From the NCBI GenBank assembly GCA_964019155.1, contig OZ025239.1, positions 79,267,549 to 79,331,548 of the forward strand: a stretch of DNA of 64,000 bases. Direction: 5' to 3'. Of the stretch, positions 47,008 through 59,119 are shown piece after piece. The stretch is from Osedax fenrisi. Taxonomy: Eukaryota > Annelida > Polychaeta > Sabellida > Siboglinidae. The translations under genes were made by a program, and so were the position numbers. The notes under the pieces are model-generated. The model ran no database searches, was not told where the DNA came from, and worked only from the letters and a program-made list of their open reading frames with translations. Position 1 is the stretch's first letter. Every line of letters starts with the position of its first letter.

Positions 47008-48150
47008 CTGTTAGTGCGAGTGCTAGTTATATAGTACATAAAGAGCTAGTGCGAGTGCTAGTTATATAGTAAATAGAGAGCTAGTGCGGGTACTATTTAT
47101 ATAGTGCATAGAGATCTAGTGCGAGTGCTAGTTATATAGTAAATAGAGAGCTAGTGATAGTGCTAGTTATATAGTGCATATAGAGCTAGTGCGAGTGCTA
47201 TTTATATAGTGCATAGAGAGCTAGTGCGAGTGCTAGTTATATAGTGCATAGAGAGCTAGTGCGAGTGCTAGTTATATAGTGCATAGAGATCTAGTGCGAG
47301 TGTTAGTTATATAGTAAATAGAGAGCTAGTGCAAGTGCTAGTTATATAGTGCATAGAGAGCTAGTGCAAGTGCTAGTTATATAGTGCATATAGAGCTAGT
47401 GCGAGTGCTATTTATATAGTGCATGGAGAGCTAGTGCGAGTGCTAGTTATATAGTAAATAGAGAGCTAGTGCGAGTGTTAGTTATATAGTAAATAGAGAG
47501 CTAGTGCAAGTGCTAGTTATATAGTGCATAGAGAGCTAGTGCAAGTGCTAGTTATATAGTAAATAGAGAGCTAGTGCGAGTGCTAGTTATATAGTAAATA
47601 GAGAGCTAGTGCGAGTGCTAGTTATATAGTGCACAGAGAGCTAGTGCAAGTGCTAGTTATATAGTGCATAGAGAGCTAGTGCGAGTGCTAGTTATATAGT
47701 GCATAGAGAGCTAGTGCAAGTGCTAGTTATATAGTGCATAGAGAGCTAGTGCAAGTGCTAGTTATATAGTGCACAGAGAGCTAGTGCAAGTGCTAGTTAT
47801 ATAGTAAATAGAGAGCTAGTGCGAGTGCTAGTTATATAGTAAATAGAGAGCTAGTGCGAGTGCTAGTTATATAGTGCACAGAGAGCTAGTGCAAGTGCTA
47901 GTTATATAGTGCATATAGAGCTAGTGCGAGTGCTAGTTATATAGTGCATAGAGATCTAGTGCGAGTGTTAGTTATATAGTAAATAGAGAGCTAGTGCAAG
48001 TGCTAGTTATATAGTGCATAGAGAGCTAGTGCAAGTGCTAGTTATATAGTAAATAGAGAGCTAGTGCGAGTGCTATTTATATAGTCTGTAGAGAGCTGGT
48101 GCGAGTGCTAGTTATATAGTAAATAGAGAGCTAGTGCGAGTGTAGATTAT
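47008..48150. repeat. 35-bp minisatellite GAGCTAGTGCGAGTGCTAGTTATATAGTGCATAGA
   Basis: About 32 units of 35 bp with two main variant sites (GCGAG/GCAAG and AGTGCATA/AGTAAATA) that alternate in blocks. Ends about 140 bp short of the E11 donor. Confidence 0.97.
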
Positions 48151-48289
48151 GTTTAATAATTGCGCGACACTATTTATCGTAGCGCCTAACATAGGGCTCC
48201 TCTATTGTTTGAATTCAGACACTGTTGAATGTTGAAGCATTTGAATTCAGTTTTTCGATTTTCGATAACGTACGAACAACTAATACTAC

Positions 48290-48384
48290 TTAAGTATTCG
48301 TCGTAGATAGACACGTGCTTCTCTTCTACTGTGGTACCCTTCGTTCGACAATACCCGTTGAAGAGTGATTCTCCGTCTCGCACT
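48290..48384 (-). CDS. E11: post-VWD exon, module 1
   Basis: Reads VRDGESLFNGYCRTKGTTVE then KHVSIYDEYL. Joins E10 as W-R-VRDGESLF, the WR(V/I)..G.SL(F) step after the VWD domain. Donor GTAGTA chosen for phase 1 into E12; a second GTATTA three bases away also keeps phase. Confidence 0.88.
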
Positions 48385-48547
48385 CTGTGTTCGTTAATAA
48401 ATCATTAATTTGTATAACAACAAACTAATATCACTAATAAATAAAATTACTATTTTATAAAAAAAACTGCCAAAATAAAATAAAATAACAATAATACTGA
48501 TATAAAAATTCTGTCTCATTTTTATATGGTTATCTACACTGTAGATT

Positions 48548-48551
<4 letters not shown>

Positions 48552-48588
<37 letters not shown>
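48552..48588. repeat. (TA)n microsatellite
   Basis: Uninterrupted TA tract in the intron between E10 and E11. Confidence 0.95.
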
Positions 48589-48593
<5 letters not shown>

Positions 48594-48706
48594 ATTTTTA
48601 TTTAAAGTTGAAATTATATAATTATATATAATTTATATATAAATCTTAAAATACTCTTTAGAAGTGATCTTATACAAATTTTGTATAAATCAATAATCGG
48701 CCCTCG

Positions 48707-48838
48707 TTAAAACCATGGATGCCTTAATTTAAATTCTTCTTCTAATTGTATTAATTTAAAGGCGCTTCTAGCTCTCCAGCCTTGTTCTTTAGCTAATCTA
48801 TAATATATATCACGTTTATCTTTCGATGTTTTACCCAT
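48707..48838 (-). pseudogene. FTSJ1/Trm7 tRNA 2'-O-methyltransferase N-terminal fragment
   Basis: A 43-codon frame begins ATG and reads MGKTSKDKRDIYYRLAKEQG then WRARSAFKLIQLEEEFKL, before diverging to five unrelated residues and a stop. The first 38 residues match the highly conserved start of FTSJ1/Trm7, which 2'-O-methylates the tRNA anticodon loop (family knowledge). The SAM-binding and catalytic part is absent. Codons are AT-biased, unlike the flanking VWDE-like exons. It sits inside the E10-E11 intron on the same strand. It may be a duplicated or retrocopied fragment, or the first exon of a nested gene whose donor I cannot identify (GCATCC or GTTTTA follow). Confidence 0.75.
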
Positions 48839-49039
48839 TTTCTCAATATATTTTTGTATGAGATTTGAATTAAAAAGTTCTAGAAATATATATTATCGAT
48901 CAATTATTTCAAATGATATGCCTCCGGCTAAAAATATATATTATTAATATAGATATATCAATATAATAATTATAATAAAAAATTATTTTTAGAGATTATT
49001 AACACGAGAGCGGCTTCGAATTCGATAATCTATTACTAC

Positions 49040-49139
49040 CTCCAGTTTTCATAGAAGTTAGGTATTGATTTTGCAATCGTGACTCCATCTCTTAATGTCA
49101 TTTCATCCTGATAGTTACCATTATCGCTTCCACAAATTC
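49040..49139 (-). CDS. E10: C-terminal lobe of VWD 1
   Basis: Reads ICGSDNGNYQDEMTLRDGVT then IAKSIPNFYENW. Parallel to E33 (LCGTYDQDSGND...SW). Phase 1 to 2, donor GTAGTA. Codons more AT-rich than in module 2. Confidence 0.92.
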
Positions 49140-49630
49140 CTAAAATGAATAAGATATTTTGTTTCACATAACTTTAAGACAAAGTAATATGAAATTTATA
49201 TTAATTAATTATTAATACAAATTACAAAAAGTATTATGAATATAAATATTTTCAATTTCAAATAAAAATCGTAATTATAATAAAAAGTATTTAATAATTA
49301 TTAGTTTATTAATTATAATTAATAAATTTGTTCTTCAAAAAGTAAATCTATTATATTGTAAATGCACATTTAAAATTGAATCTATATTATATAATAAAAA
49401 TAATTGACAAATTTACCTATATATAACAAATAACAGGTATTATATAGAGTAGTTAATGAGAAATACACAATAATAAGCATGTATTTTACCCAAATATGCA
49501 TAACTTCCGATTTGTTTTGATTGTAAGAGTATATTAATGGATTAACTATATAACAATATATGAATATAATAAATGTATATAATGAATAATCAGTGAACAT
49601 CATTATGAATGCAGTAATAGGCAATCTAAC

Positions 49631-49724
49631 CCAAACTATTCGTGTCGTAAGGTGTTAGCCAAATATTCAGGAACCTCTTACGCATCACCTTTATGTTTAT
49701 TAATTGTCCTGTCCACAACTTTAC
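49631..49724 (-). CDS. E9: VWD 1, third quarter
   Basis: Reads VKLWTGQLINIKVMRKRFLN then IWLTPYDTNSLG. The LN(I/V)....P.D.N...G(L/I)CG strand leads directly into E10. Phase 0 to 1, GTTAGA donor. Confidence 0.88.
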
Positions 49725-49859
49725 CTAATAATGTATTATACAATGTATATATATTTCAGTATTTATTTTAGATTTAAATAATTATAGAGCATATTACAAA
49801 ATATTTGTAAGAAATAATTATTAGGTAATATTGTATTTTAAATATATATAAGGCATTAT

Positions 49860-50097
49860 ATATATATATAATATTATATATGTTAGCCAGGAAAAAAAAC
49901 AGAGAAACGCTTAATAAGGAAATATAATTTTTTTTTAATATTATAAAGAAATATTAAAGGGCTGGAGAAACATTTGAATATTTACATGGCAAGTATTTAT
50001 ATGGTAAAGATAGGAGATTTTTGTTACTAAAAGTACGACAACCTCTGAAATAAATAAGAGAATGACTACATTTTTGTAATTCTTATTTACATGTAGA

Positions 50098-50145
<48 letters not shown>

Positions 50146-50803
50146 GTTATAGAATTATATGATGATGAGAATTACAAAGCACTAATTTTAAAATACTTTT
50201 AAATAACAACATTTCCAGAAATTTCCAGTAACTAAGTTATACTTTTAGCTCATACTCAATATATATGAATAGATATTCATTATTATTAAGTTATAACAGT
50301 TTCATATACATTATCAAGTAGATCAAATGTTATGGATATTCAAAGAATCAAAATTAAGTTTAAAAATAAAGAGCAGTAAAATCAGTTTTAAAAAAAAAAA
50401 AATATTTTATAAACCTTTTATAACTGTATATTTTTGTACGTTTATATTTATAAATATTTATTTATGAGATTTAAATTAAATTTACTGATTTTTATATTAT
50501 ATCATTTTTAATAACAAATATATTTATTTCAAAATTATTTGTTTTAAAAATCACATCGCCCACCCTTAATAATTAAACTTAAGATTCAATTTTATAATGA
50601 TATACGTAATCTGAGAAAAAAAAAATTAAAACTGTGCACCGTCTGGTACTGCTGGAATTAGTGATTATTAGATGGGAAATAAATAAAAAATTATTGATAA
50701 TGGGTTTCAGCCGTATTATATCGAAATATATAATCGAAAGTATAAAGTTGAAATATTCGCTAACGATAACATACGTTATTATAATATCACTTGGATGACT
50801 AAC
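49860..50803. other. Intron between E8 and E9
   Basis: AT-rich. Contains (TA)n at 50101-50141 and poly-A/T runs; no gene seen. Confidence 0.65.
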
Positions 50804-50977
50804 GATGTAGCCGTAGTTTATAGTGTAGACTTTGATGTTACCTTCACCGAACATCTGCACGAGAGGAGCGGCGGCGGCCCCCACGAACTGAACGGTTACC
50901 ACTTGGGTCCCGCTGCGAATAGCCACTCCGGAGTTACACGACGCTGATCTCCAGCATACCGCCAGCGACGTGTGTAT
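50804..50977 (-). CDS. E8: VWD 1, second quarter
   Basis: Reads IHTSLAVCWRSASCNSGVAI, RSGTQVVTVQFVGAAAAP and IKVYTINYGYI. VH/IH.....C....SCN.GVA.......V is the VWD hallmark after the Y(E/K) strand. Exactly 58 codons, phase 0-0, GTTAGT donor. Confidence 0.95.
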
Positions 50978-50989
50978 CTGTGTGAGATG

Positions 50990-51505
50990 ATGACGGCAAG
51001 TGGGTCAGAGGTGAGAGGGAGGTGATAGATAAGGAGGGAGAGAGGTGAGAGGGAGGTGAGATAGGGAGGGGTGTGCGAGTGGGAGAGAGGGAAGTGAGAT
51101 GGGTAGGGAGGTGGGTCAGAGGTGAGAAGGAGGTGATAGATAAGGAGGGAGAGAGGTGAGAGGGAGGTGAGATAGGGAGGAGTGTGCAAGTGGGAGAGAG
51201 GGAAGTGAGATGGGTAGGGAGGTGGGTCAGAGGTGAGAAAGAGGTGATAGATAAGGAGGGAGAGAGGTGATAGGGAGGTGAGATAGTGAGGGGTGTGCTA
51301 GTGGGAGAGAGGAAAGTGAGATGGGGAGGCAGGTAGGTCAGAGGTGAGAGGGAGATGATAGATAGGTAATGAGGTGGGATAGATTTGAGAGGGAGGTGAG
51401 ATGAGGAGGGTGTGAGAGATAGGGAGGTACGTATGTGTTCGAGAAAGAGAGTAAGAGGTATGTATGAGAGGGAGGTGAGAGGAGATAGAGAGGTATTCGG
51501 CTATT
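50990..51505. repeat. Purine-rich minisatellite GAGAGGGAGGTGAGATAGGGAGG
   Basis: Higher-order units of about 125 bp composed of GAGAGGGAGGTGAGAT, GGGTGTGCGAGTGGGAGAGA and GATAGATAAGGAGGGAGAG. In the transcript this is a pyrimidine-rich tract ending about 12 bases before the E8 acceptor. Confidence 0.95.
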
Positions 51506-53321
51506 ATCACCTGCCCCCATAAATTAGTCATTTCCTCGTACACCTTGTATTCATTTATAAAATATTCATTTTAAATGAAACAACGGTTTCGATCATATAC
51601 CAATCATTTACACATATACCACCATTAGAAAAGCATATCATTAATTATATAATTAATAAAACATTAATCGACATTTTTATAAGCATATAAATTAATTTTC
51701 ACTAAACTTATATAACGGTGTATGGTAACGAATGCTAACGAACGCTATTGAATGCTATTAACGATAACAACTAAACAATTAAATTAAAATTATTAATTGT
51801 TTAAAAAGTTATACTATACTGGGACATGGGAATATTCAAATTAAATAAAAATAATAATTTGTTTTTATTAAATTTAAATTATTCAAAATATTATGATTAA
51901 CTTGATTTAAAAATTAGGTATATTATCTATATTAAATATTATTTATAAAATGACAGTTTTAAAAACACCAACAATTAAAAATAATAAATTCTAAAGGGAG
52001 TGAATATGCAGCAGGGAGTGAAAATACTTGTAATACATAGTATATCTATACATTTATCTTATTATACTTTTATTTTATAATCATATATATATATATAGCA
52101 TATATAAATTACTAATTATCTATTATATACAAATTTTAAAATAAAAAAAAAGCTTAATTTACTCAAAATAATTATTTTATAATGTAATATATTAGTGATA
52201 ATAATTAATAAATTAAGTGAGCTTTTAGTGTGACTATTATTATTGGTATTTTTCTCGTTTAGTTAATATACCCGTTAAGGGATATTAACATGAGTAATCT
52301 ATTTGTGCAAGAATTTCACAATCGTAAAAGTATGTATTTTTTCTGCGACGCTTGCTAAATGTTCTAATTAGAATATTTATGTCATTGGTGAGCAAAAACG
52401 TGCACGATTATATATACTGGTATAAACTCATACGCAATGGCCTTCAATATCGTATCAATCAATTTATAAACAATTTAAAATATAAACAAATAACGAAATA
52501 TTTAATTTTAATTTATATTCAATATTTAATTTAAACATAATTTCATTTAACGCAACTACATTTTAAAAACATTTTATATAAATTATTAATATTCTAAATA
52601 TTATTAACTAAGCATACTGCTCTTAATAAATTATAAAAGCTTAAAATCGTAAAAAATTACATAAACTTAACAAGTAAATTTTATGATAAACTTTACCATA
52701 AAGCCTATTATTTATCATAAGTTCATATATTATATATGATATTATTATATTTAACATATTACTATATACATAAGTTATATTAATTATATATGTTAATATA
52801 AGTTTAATATAATTTTATACATATAAAATATATTGTATATTTTTCCAAACTTTATATATTCTAAATCATATATAATAAAATAAGTTCATATAATATGGTG
52901 TATTATCCTATTTATTTATAATATTATATTATAAGTACATATACATAATTTATGGCGCATATTATACATGTGATAATGAATGTAGGCGTTTATGAATATA
53001 AGATTGTATTAAATATATAAATTATATAAAATAATCATAAGTTTACAATTTAAAAAAATTTATATATATTTTCTGTGACGATTGGACGAATAAAATTCTC
53101 ATGTGAATACCCCTTTATTCCGATATATGAGAATAATTTACAACGATTATAGACTCAGGAGATATTGCACAAGGTATAATTCTATATTCTGTATTAATAT
53201 CTACTTTTATGATGTAAATTTAAATATTATTATTTCATTAAATAAGAGATATTTTAATAAATATACATTATATATATATATATATATAGAAATAATAATA
53301 TATATGTAATTAAAGTATAAC
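51506..53321. other. Intron between E7 and E8, distal part
   Basis: AT-rich (mostly A/T runs and TA steps). I see no gene; a few GC-containing words at 52290-52450 do not form a supported ORF. Confidence 0.6.
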
Positions 53322-53385
53322 CGAGATATCAGTAGAAGCACTCTCATACATGATGAACTCCCCTGAGGCGTACAAGTCAAGATAT
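53322..53385 (-). CDS. E7: VWD 1, short strand exon
   Basis: Reads YLDLYASGEFIMYESASTDI then S. The ....(S/G)GEF(I/V)MYE strand pair. 64 bases, same length and phases (2, 0) as E30. Donor GTTATA. Confidence 0.92.
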
Positions 53386-53559
53386 CTAAATGTAAGAGTG
53401 TTCATTAATTCATATCATTAAGTTACGTATATTAATTTGATAAAATATCTATATATATATATTAGTCTTAATCAAATTAAAGGTGACAAGTTCTTTGGGG
53501 CGATGATATCAATCTTACAGAAATTGTTATTAATGTAATCATCTCTTTATATATATACT

Positions 53560-56020
53560 AGCCGTACCCGACCCGGCGTTGCTCGGTTTTGATTATTTTC
53601 CTATATATTATATATTAATTATAGCTATTCCTGATTCTTAATTGATATATATAATAAAATAAATGTTAGCTGACATACAAAACAAAGTAGAAAACATTTT
53701 CAAATAATATGTTAAAAAATACAACAAATATTTCAAATATTACAAAATATGTTTTAAAAAAATGTCTAAAACCCAAACCTAAACCCAAACACAAACCGTA
53801 CACTACCCTGCGTTGCTAGGTTTTTGATTATTTGCCTATTAATTGTAGCTATTCCTGATTATACTTAGCTAATATTTAATGTTTTTCTTCTAACTAATAT
53901 TTACTAATTCTAACTGTATCCGATGTAGACCCAGCGTTGTTCGTTTTTAAGATTATTTGTAAAATATTTGGTAAGATTACAAATAATAATTTAAAATATT
54001 ACAAAATATATTTTTAAAAAGTGTCTAAAAATATTTTAAGAAATATAAAAAATATTTCAACATATTAGTAGCCATACCTGATTTTGAATGCCTATTTATT
54101 TTTTTATTAATTATAGCTATTCCTGATTATTCTAAAATATATAATTGCTAAAAATTGCAAAAAAATATATAAAATATTACAAAATATGTTTTAAAAACAA
54201 ACCATACCCGACCCGGCATTTCTTGGTTTTTGTTTGTTTGCCTATCTATTATTTATTATTTATTAATTAGGGCAATTTCGGATTCTATATTTCTAGTATA
54301 TACAATTAAATAAAGTTTATTTAAAATACAAACAAATATAGAAAAATATTGTTTATAATATTTAAAAAATTAGTGAACAAATATTTCAAAAAATATTTTA
54401 AAAAATACAACAAATATTTCAAATATTACAAAATATGTTGAAAACCCAAACCCAAACCGTCCCAAAACGGCGTTGATCGGTTTTTAATTATATGCCTATC
54501 TATACTTTATTAATTATAACTATTCCTGATTTAGAATTGTTTGCCGAACCCAACCCGACGTTGCTCGTTTTTTTATTATTTGCCTATCAATTATTAATTA
54601 TAGTTATTCCTAATTATGCATAGCTAATCTTTAATTGTTGTCTTCTAACTAATATTTAATAAATCTAACTGTATCCGATGTAGATCTAGCGTTGTTCTTT
54701 TTAAGATTTATTCGTAAAATATTTTGTAAAAATACAAAAATACAAAAATAATTTAAAATATTAAAAAAATATATTTTTAAAAAGTGTCTAAAAATATTTT
54801 TTAAATATAAAAAATATTTCAACATATTAGTAGTCATACCCTACCCGGCGTTGCTAGGTTTTTGATTGTTTGACTATTTATTTTTATTAATTATAGCTAT
54901 TCCTGATTATTCTAAAATATATAATTGCTAACAAATACAAAAAATATTTAAAATATTACAAAATATGTTTTAAAAAAATGTCGAAAACTCAAACCTAAAC
55001 CCAAATCCAAACAATACTCGACTCGACATTCACCGGTTTTTGATTGTTTGCCTATTTATTATTTATTAATTATAGCTATTCCTGATCCTACATTTCTAGT
55101 ATATACAATTAAATAAAATTAAACATATGTAGAAACATATTTTTTTTAATATTTAAAAAATTAGATAACAAATATTTCAAAAAATACAACAGATATTTCA
55201 AATATTCCAAAATATGTTGAAAACCTAAACCCAAACAGTTCCAAATCGGCGTTGCTCGGTTTTTTATTATTTGCCTATCTATCATTTATTAATTATAACT
55301 ATTCCTGATTTGGAATTTCTTGCCGTACCCAACTTTGCTTTACTCGTTGTTTGATAGCTTACCTATCTATTATTTATTAATTATAGCTATTCCTGATTCT
55401 GTATTCCTAGTATACAACAAATATTTCCAAATATTACAAAATATATTTTGTATAAATGTTCTACAAATATTTTAAAAAGTATATTATTATATCTTATAAT
55501 ATTTATATATTTATTATATAATTATAATATTTTAATTATATCTTAAAATAATAATATTTCAAAGAATAGTTGAAAAATATAAAAAAATATTTCAAATAAT
55601 ATTTTTTAAAATACAAAAAATATAAATAATATTACAAAATATTTTTTAAAAAAATTTCAAAAAAATGTTTAAAAATATTTCAAAAAATTTCAACAATATT
55701 TCAAAAAATGTCAAAAATATTTCAAAAATATTTCAAAAAATTTCTAAAATTTCCTAAAATTTCAAAAAAAAAATCAAAAAAAATTCAAAAAAATAGTTCG
55801 AAAAAATGTAAAAAAAATATTTCAAAAAAGCGACGCCGAAGATTTTGGATGACAAAAAATCATTTTAATGGCAAAAAGGCAATTTTTCAGGTTTTTCTGG
55901 GGTACGCGGTAAAAAATTCAAAAAATTTTCCGGACCAAGACCATACTGTTGCAAATTTATTAAGATCAGGTATAAAATATTTTCGCGACGTACCCCGGTT
56001 CTCGAGTTACCTCACCAGAT

Positions 56021-56057
<37 letters not shown>

Positions 56058-58416
56058 CTAGCCGTACCCGACCCGGCGTTGCTCGGTTTTTGAATATTTG
56101 CCTATTATCTATTATTTATTAATTATAGATATATTATATACCTATTCATGATTATGCATTGCTATATATACAATAAAATAAATGTTAGCTAAAATACAAA
56201 CAAAATATAGAAAAATATTTAAAAAATTAGTGGAAATATATTAAAAAATGCAACAAATATTACAAAATATGTTTTAAAAAATGTCTAAAACCCAAACTTA
56301 AACCCAAACCGTACCCAAACCGGCGTTGCTCGGATATTGATTGTTTGCCTATCTATTATTTATTAATTATAGCTGTTCCTGATTCTTCATTGTTATATAT
56401 ACAATTAAATAAATGTTAGCTGAAATACAAACAAATGTAGAAAAATATTTTAATAATTAAAAAATTAGTAGAAAAATATTTCAAAAAATATATTAAAAAA
56501 TACAATAAATATTTTGAATATTACAAAATATGTTTTAAAAAGATGTCGAAAACCCAAACCTAAACCCAAACCGTACCCGACCTGGCGTTGCTCGGTTTTT
56601 GATTTTTTGCCAATTATTATTTATTAATTATAGCTATTACTAATTCTGCATTGCTAAATATTTATATTTAATTTGTTCCTAACTATTATTTATATACAAT
56701 AAAATAAATGTTAGATGACATACAAACAAATGTAGAAAAATATTTTAATATTTAAAAAATTAGTGGAAAAATATTTTAAAAAATATATTAAAAAATACAA
56801 CTAATATTTCAATTATTATAAAATATGTTTTAAAAAAATGTCTAAAACCAAAACCCACACCGTCCTGACACGGCGTTGCTAGGTTTTTGATTGTTTTCCT
56901 ATCTATTATTTATTAATTATAACAATTCCTGATTTTAAATTTTTTGCCTTACCCAACACGACGTTTCTCAGTTTTTAATTATTTGCCTATCAATTATTAA
57001 TTATAGCTATTCCTAATTATGCATAGCTAATCTTTAATTTTTAGTCTTCTAACTAATATTTAATAAATCTAACTGTATCCGATGTATATCTAGCGTTGTT
57101 CTTTTTTAGATTTATTCGTAAAATATTTTGTAAAAATACAAAAAATAATTTAAAATATTATAAAATATATTTTTAAAAAGTGTCTAAAAATATTTTTTAA
57201 ATATAAAAAATATTTCAACATATTAGTAGTCATACCCTACCCGGCGTTGCTAGGTTTTTGATTGTTTGACTATTTATTTTTATTAATTATAGCTATTCCT
57301 GATTATTCTAAAATATATAATTGCTAACAAATACAAAAAATATTTAAAATATTACAAAATATGTTTTAAAAAAATGTCGAAAACTCAAACCTAAACCCAA
57401 ATCCAAACAATACTCGACTCGACATTCACCGGTTTTTGATTGTTTGCCTATTTATTATTTATTAATTATAGCTATTCCTGATCCTACATTTCTAGTATAT
57501 ACAATTAAATAAAATTAAACATATGTAGAAACATATTTTTTTTAATATTTAAAAAATTAGATAACAAATATTTCAAAAAATACAACAGATATTTCAAATA
57601 TTCCAAAATATGTTGAAAACCTAAACCCAAACAGTTCCAAATCGGCGTTGCTCGGTTTTTTATTATTTGCCTATCTATCATTTATTAATTATAACTATTC
57701 CTGATTTGGAATTTCTTGCCGTACCCAACTTTGCTTTACTCGTTGTTTGATAGCTTACCTATCTATTATTTATTAATTATAGCTATTCCTGATTCTGTAT
57801 TCCTAGTATACAACAAATATTTCCAAATATTACAAAATATATTTTGTATAAATGTTCTACAAATATTTTAAAAAGTATATTATTATATCTTATAATATTT
57901 ATATATTTATTATATAATTATAATATTTTAATTATATCTTAAAATAATAATATTTCAACGAATAGTTGAAAAATATAAAAAAATATTTCAAATAATATTT
58001 TTTAAAATACAAAAAATATAAATAATATTACAAAATATTTTTTAAAAAAATTTCAAAAAAATGTTTAAAAATATTTCAAAAAATTTCAACAATATTTCAA
58101 AAAATGTCAAAAATATTTCAAAAATATTTCAAAAAATTTCTAAAATTTCCTAAAATTTCAAAAAAAAAATCAAAAAAAATTCAAAAAAATAGTTCGAAAA
58201 AATGTAAAAAAAATATTTCAAAAAAGCGACGCCGAAGATTTTGGATGACAAAAAATCATTTTAATGGCAAAAAGGCAATTTTTCAGGTTTTTCTGGGGTA
58301 CGCGGTAAAAAATTCAAAAAATTTTCCGGACCAAGACCATACTGTTGCAAATTTATTAAGATCAGGTATAAAATATTTTCGCGACGTACCCCGGTTCTCG
58401 AGTTACCTCACCAGAT

Positions 58417-58440
<24 letters not shown>
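53560..58440. mobile_element. Nest of diverged repeats beginning CTAGCCGTACCCGACCCGGC
   Basis: Some 20 partial units of roughly 150-300 bp, each starting near CCGTACCCGACCCGGCGTTG CTCGG, then TTTTTGATTATTTGCCTAT, TTAATTATAGCTATTCCTGA, AAATATTTCAAATATTACAA and AACCCAAACC. Two outermost copies start in (TA)n and the longer copies end in (AC)n(AT)n. The family is unidentified. All lie in the E6-E7 intron. Confidence 0.75.
54600..56058 (+). repeat. Duplicated 1.45-kb segment, copy 1
   Basis: Nearly identical to 56995-58446 (offset about 2,396 bp) with scattered single differences. Ends with GACGTACCCCGGTTCTCGAG TTACC and (AC)n(AT)n. An open frame of about 117 codons (Lys/Phe-rich at first) lies at 55708-56061 in both copies but looks like a by-product of the A-rich repeat. 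Confidence 0.9.

Positions 58441-58446
<6 letters not shown>
56995..58446 (+). repeat. Duplicated 1.45-kb segment, copy 2
   Basis: Second copy of 54600-56058. Same orientation, separated by about 0.94 kb of further diverged units of the same repeat nest. Confidence 0.9.
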
Positions 58447-58447
<1 letters not shown>

Positions 58448-58833
58448 ATTAAATAGACTTTCTTTTATATAATAGATATATAATTAAAGACTTTCTTTTA
58501 TATAATAGATATGAATATAAATTATTAAATATATAATTTAATATTTAATTATATTATAATTTAAAACTAAATTTAGTCATAACAAATTTTAGTATTATTA
58601 ATTCATTAAAAATATTGTTCATGTATGATAAAAATCATAATAAATACATTGTTGTAGTGATTATTTTTATTATTTATCCAAGAAATTACTATATTAATAT
58701 ATATATATATATATAATATTATAATAATAATAGGATATATATTAAAATATTATAAATAATATTTAATTTTAATTTGTATTACATGATAAATGAAATAGTT
58801 GCATGGTATAATGACTAGAATATACTAAACTTT

Positions 58834-58976
58834 ATGACTAACAATATGACTGACAATATGACTAACAATATGACTAACAATATGACTAACAATATGACTA
58901 ACAATATGACTAACAATATGACTAACAATATGACTAATAATATGACTAACAATATGACTAACAATATGACTAACTA
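58834..58976. repeat. 12-bp array containing ACTAAC (GTTAGT in the transcript)
   Basis: Twelve units of ATGACTAACAAT at exact 12-bp spacing (58837 to 58969); ten contain ACTAAC. On the transcribed strand each such unit is GTTAGTCATATT, so the array presents ten copies of this gene's favoured donor hexamer 66-206 bases downstream of the E6 donor. Confidence 0.95.
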
Positions 58977-59042
58977 TACGTTAAACAATAACGACTACAT
59001 CAACTCTCGTATTCAATACACCCGTCGGCAGTGCTAGATAAC

Positions 59043-59119
59043 CTTTTATCGAATGTGATGATGTGAGGGTCGTTAGCGGTCGTACACGTGTCAGTACCAT
59101 CGGAGTCGTAGATCCCCGC
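59043..59119 (-). CDS. E6: start of VWD 1 with NDPH motif
   Basis: Reads AGIYDSDGTDTCTTANDPHI then ITFDK. C.T..DPH(I/V).TFD. opens a VWD domain. NDPH replaces the GDPH found in VWD 2. Phase 0 to 2; donor GTTATC is weak. Confidence 0.93.

Noticed and set aside
55708..58448. Two near-identical 114-117 codon frames beginning MSKIFQKYFKKF
   Set aside because: They lie in duplicated A-rich repeat sequence and run into (AC)n(AT)n; no recognisable domain. Treated as a by-product of the repeat.
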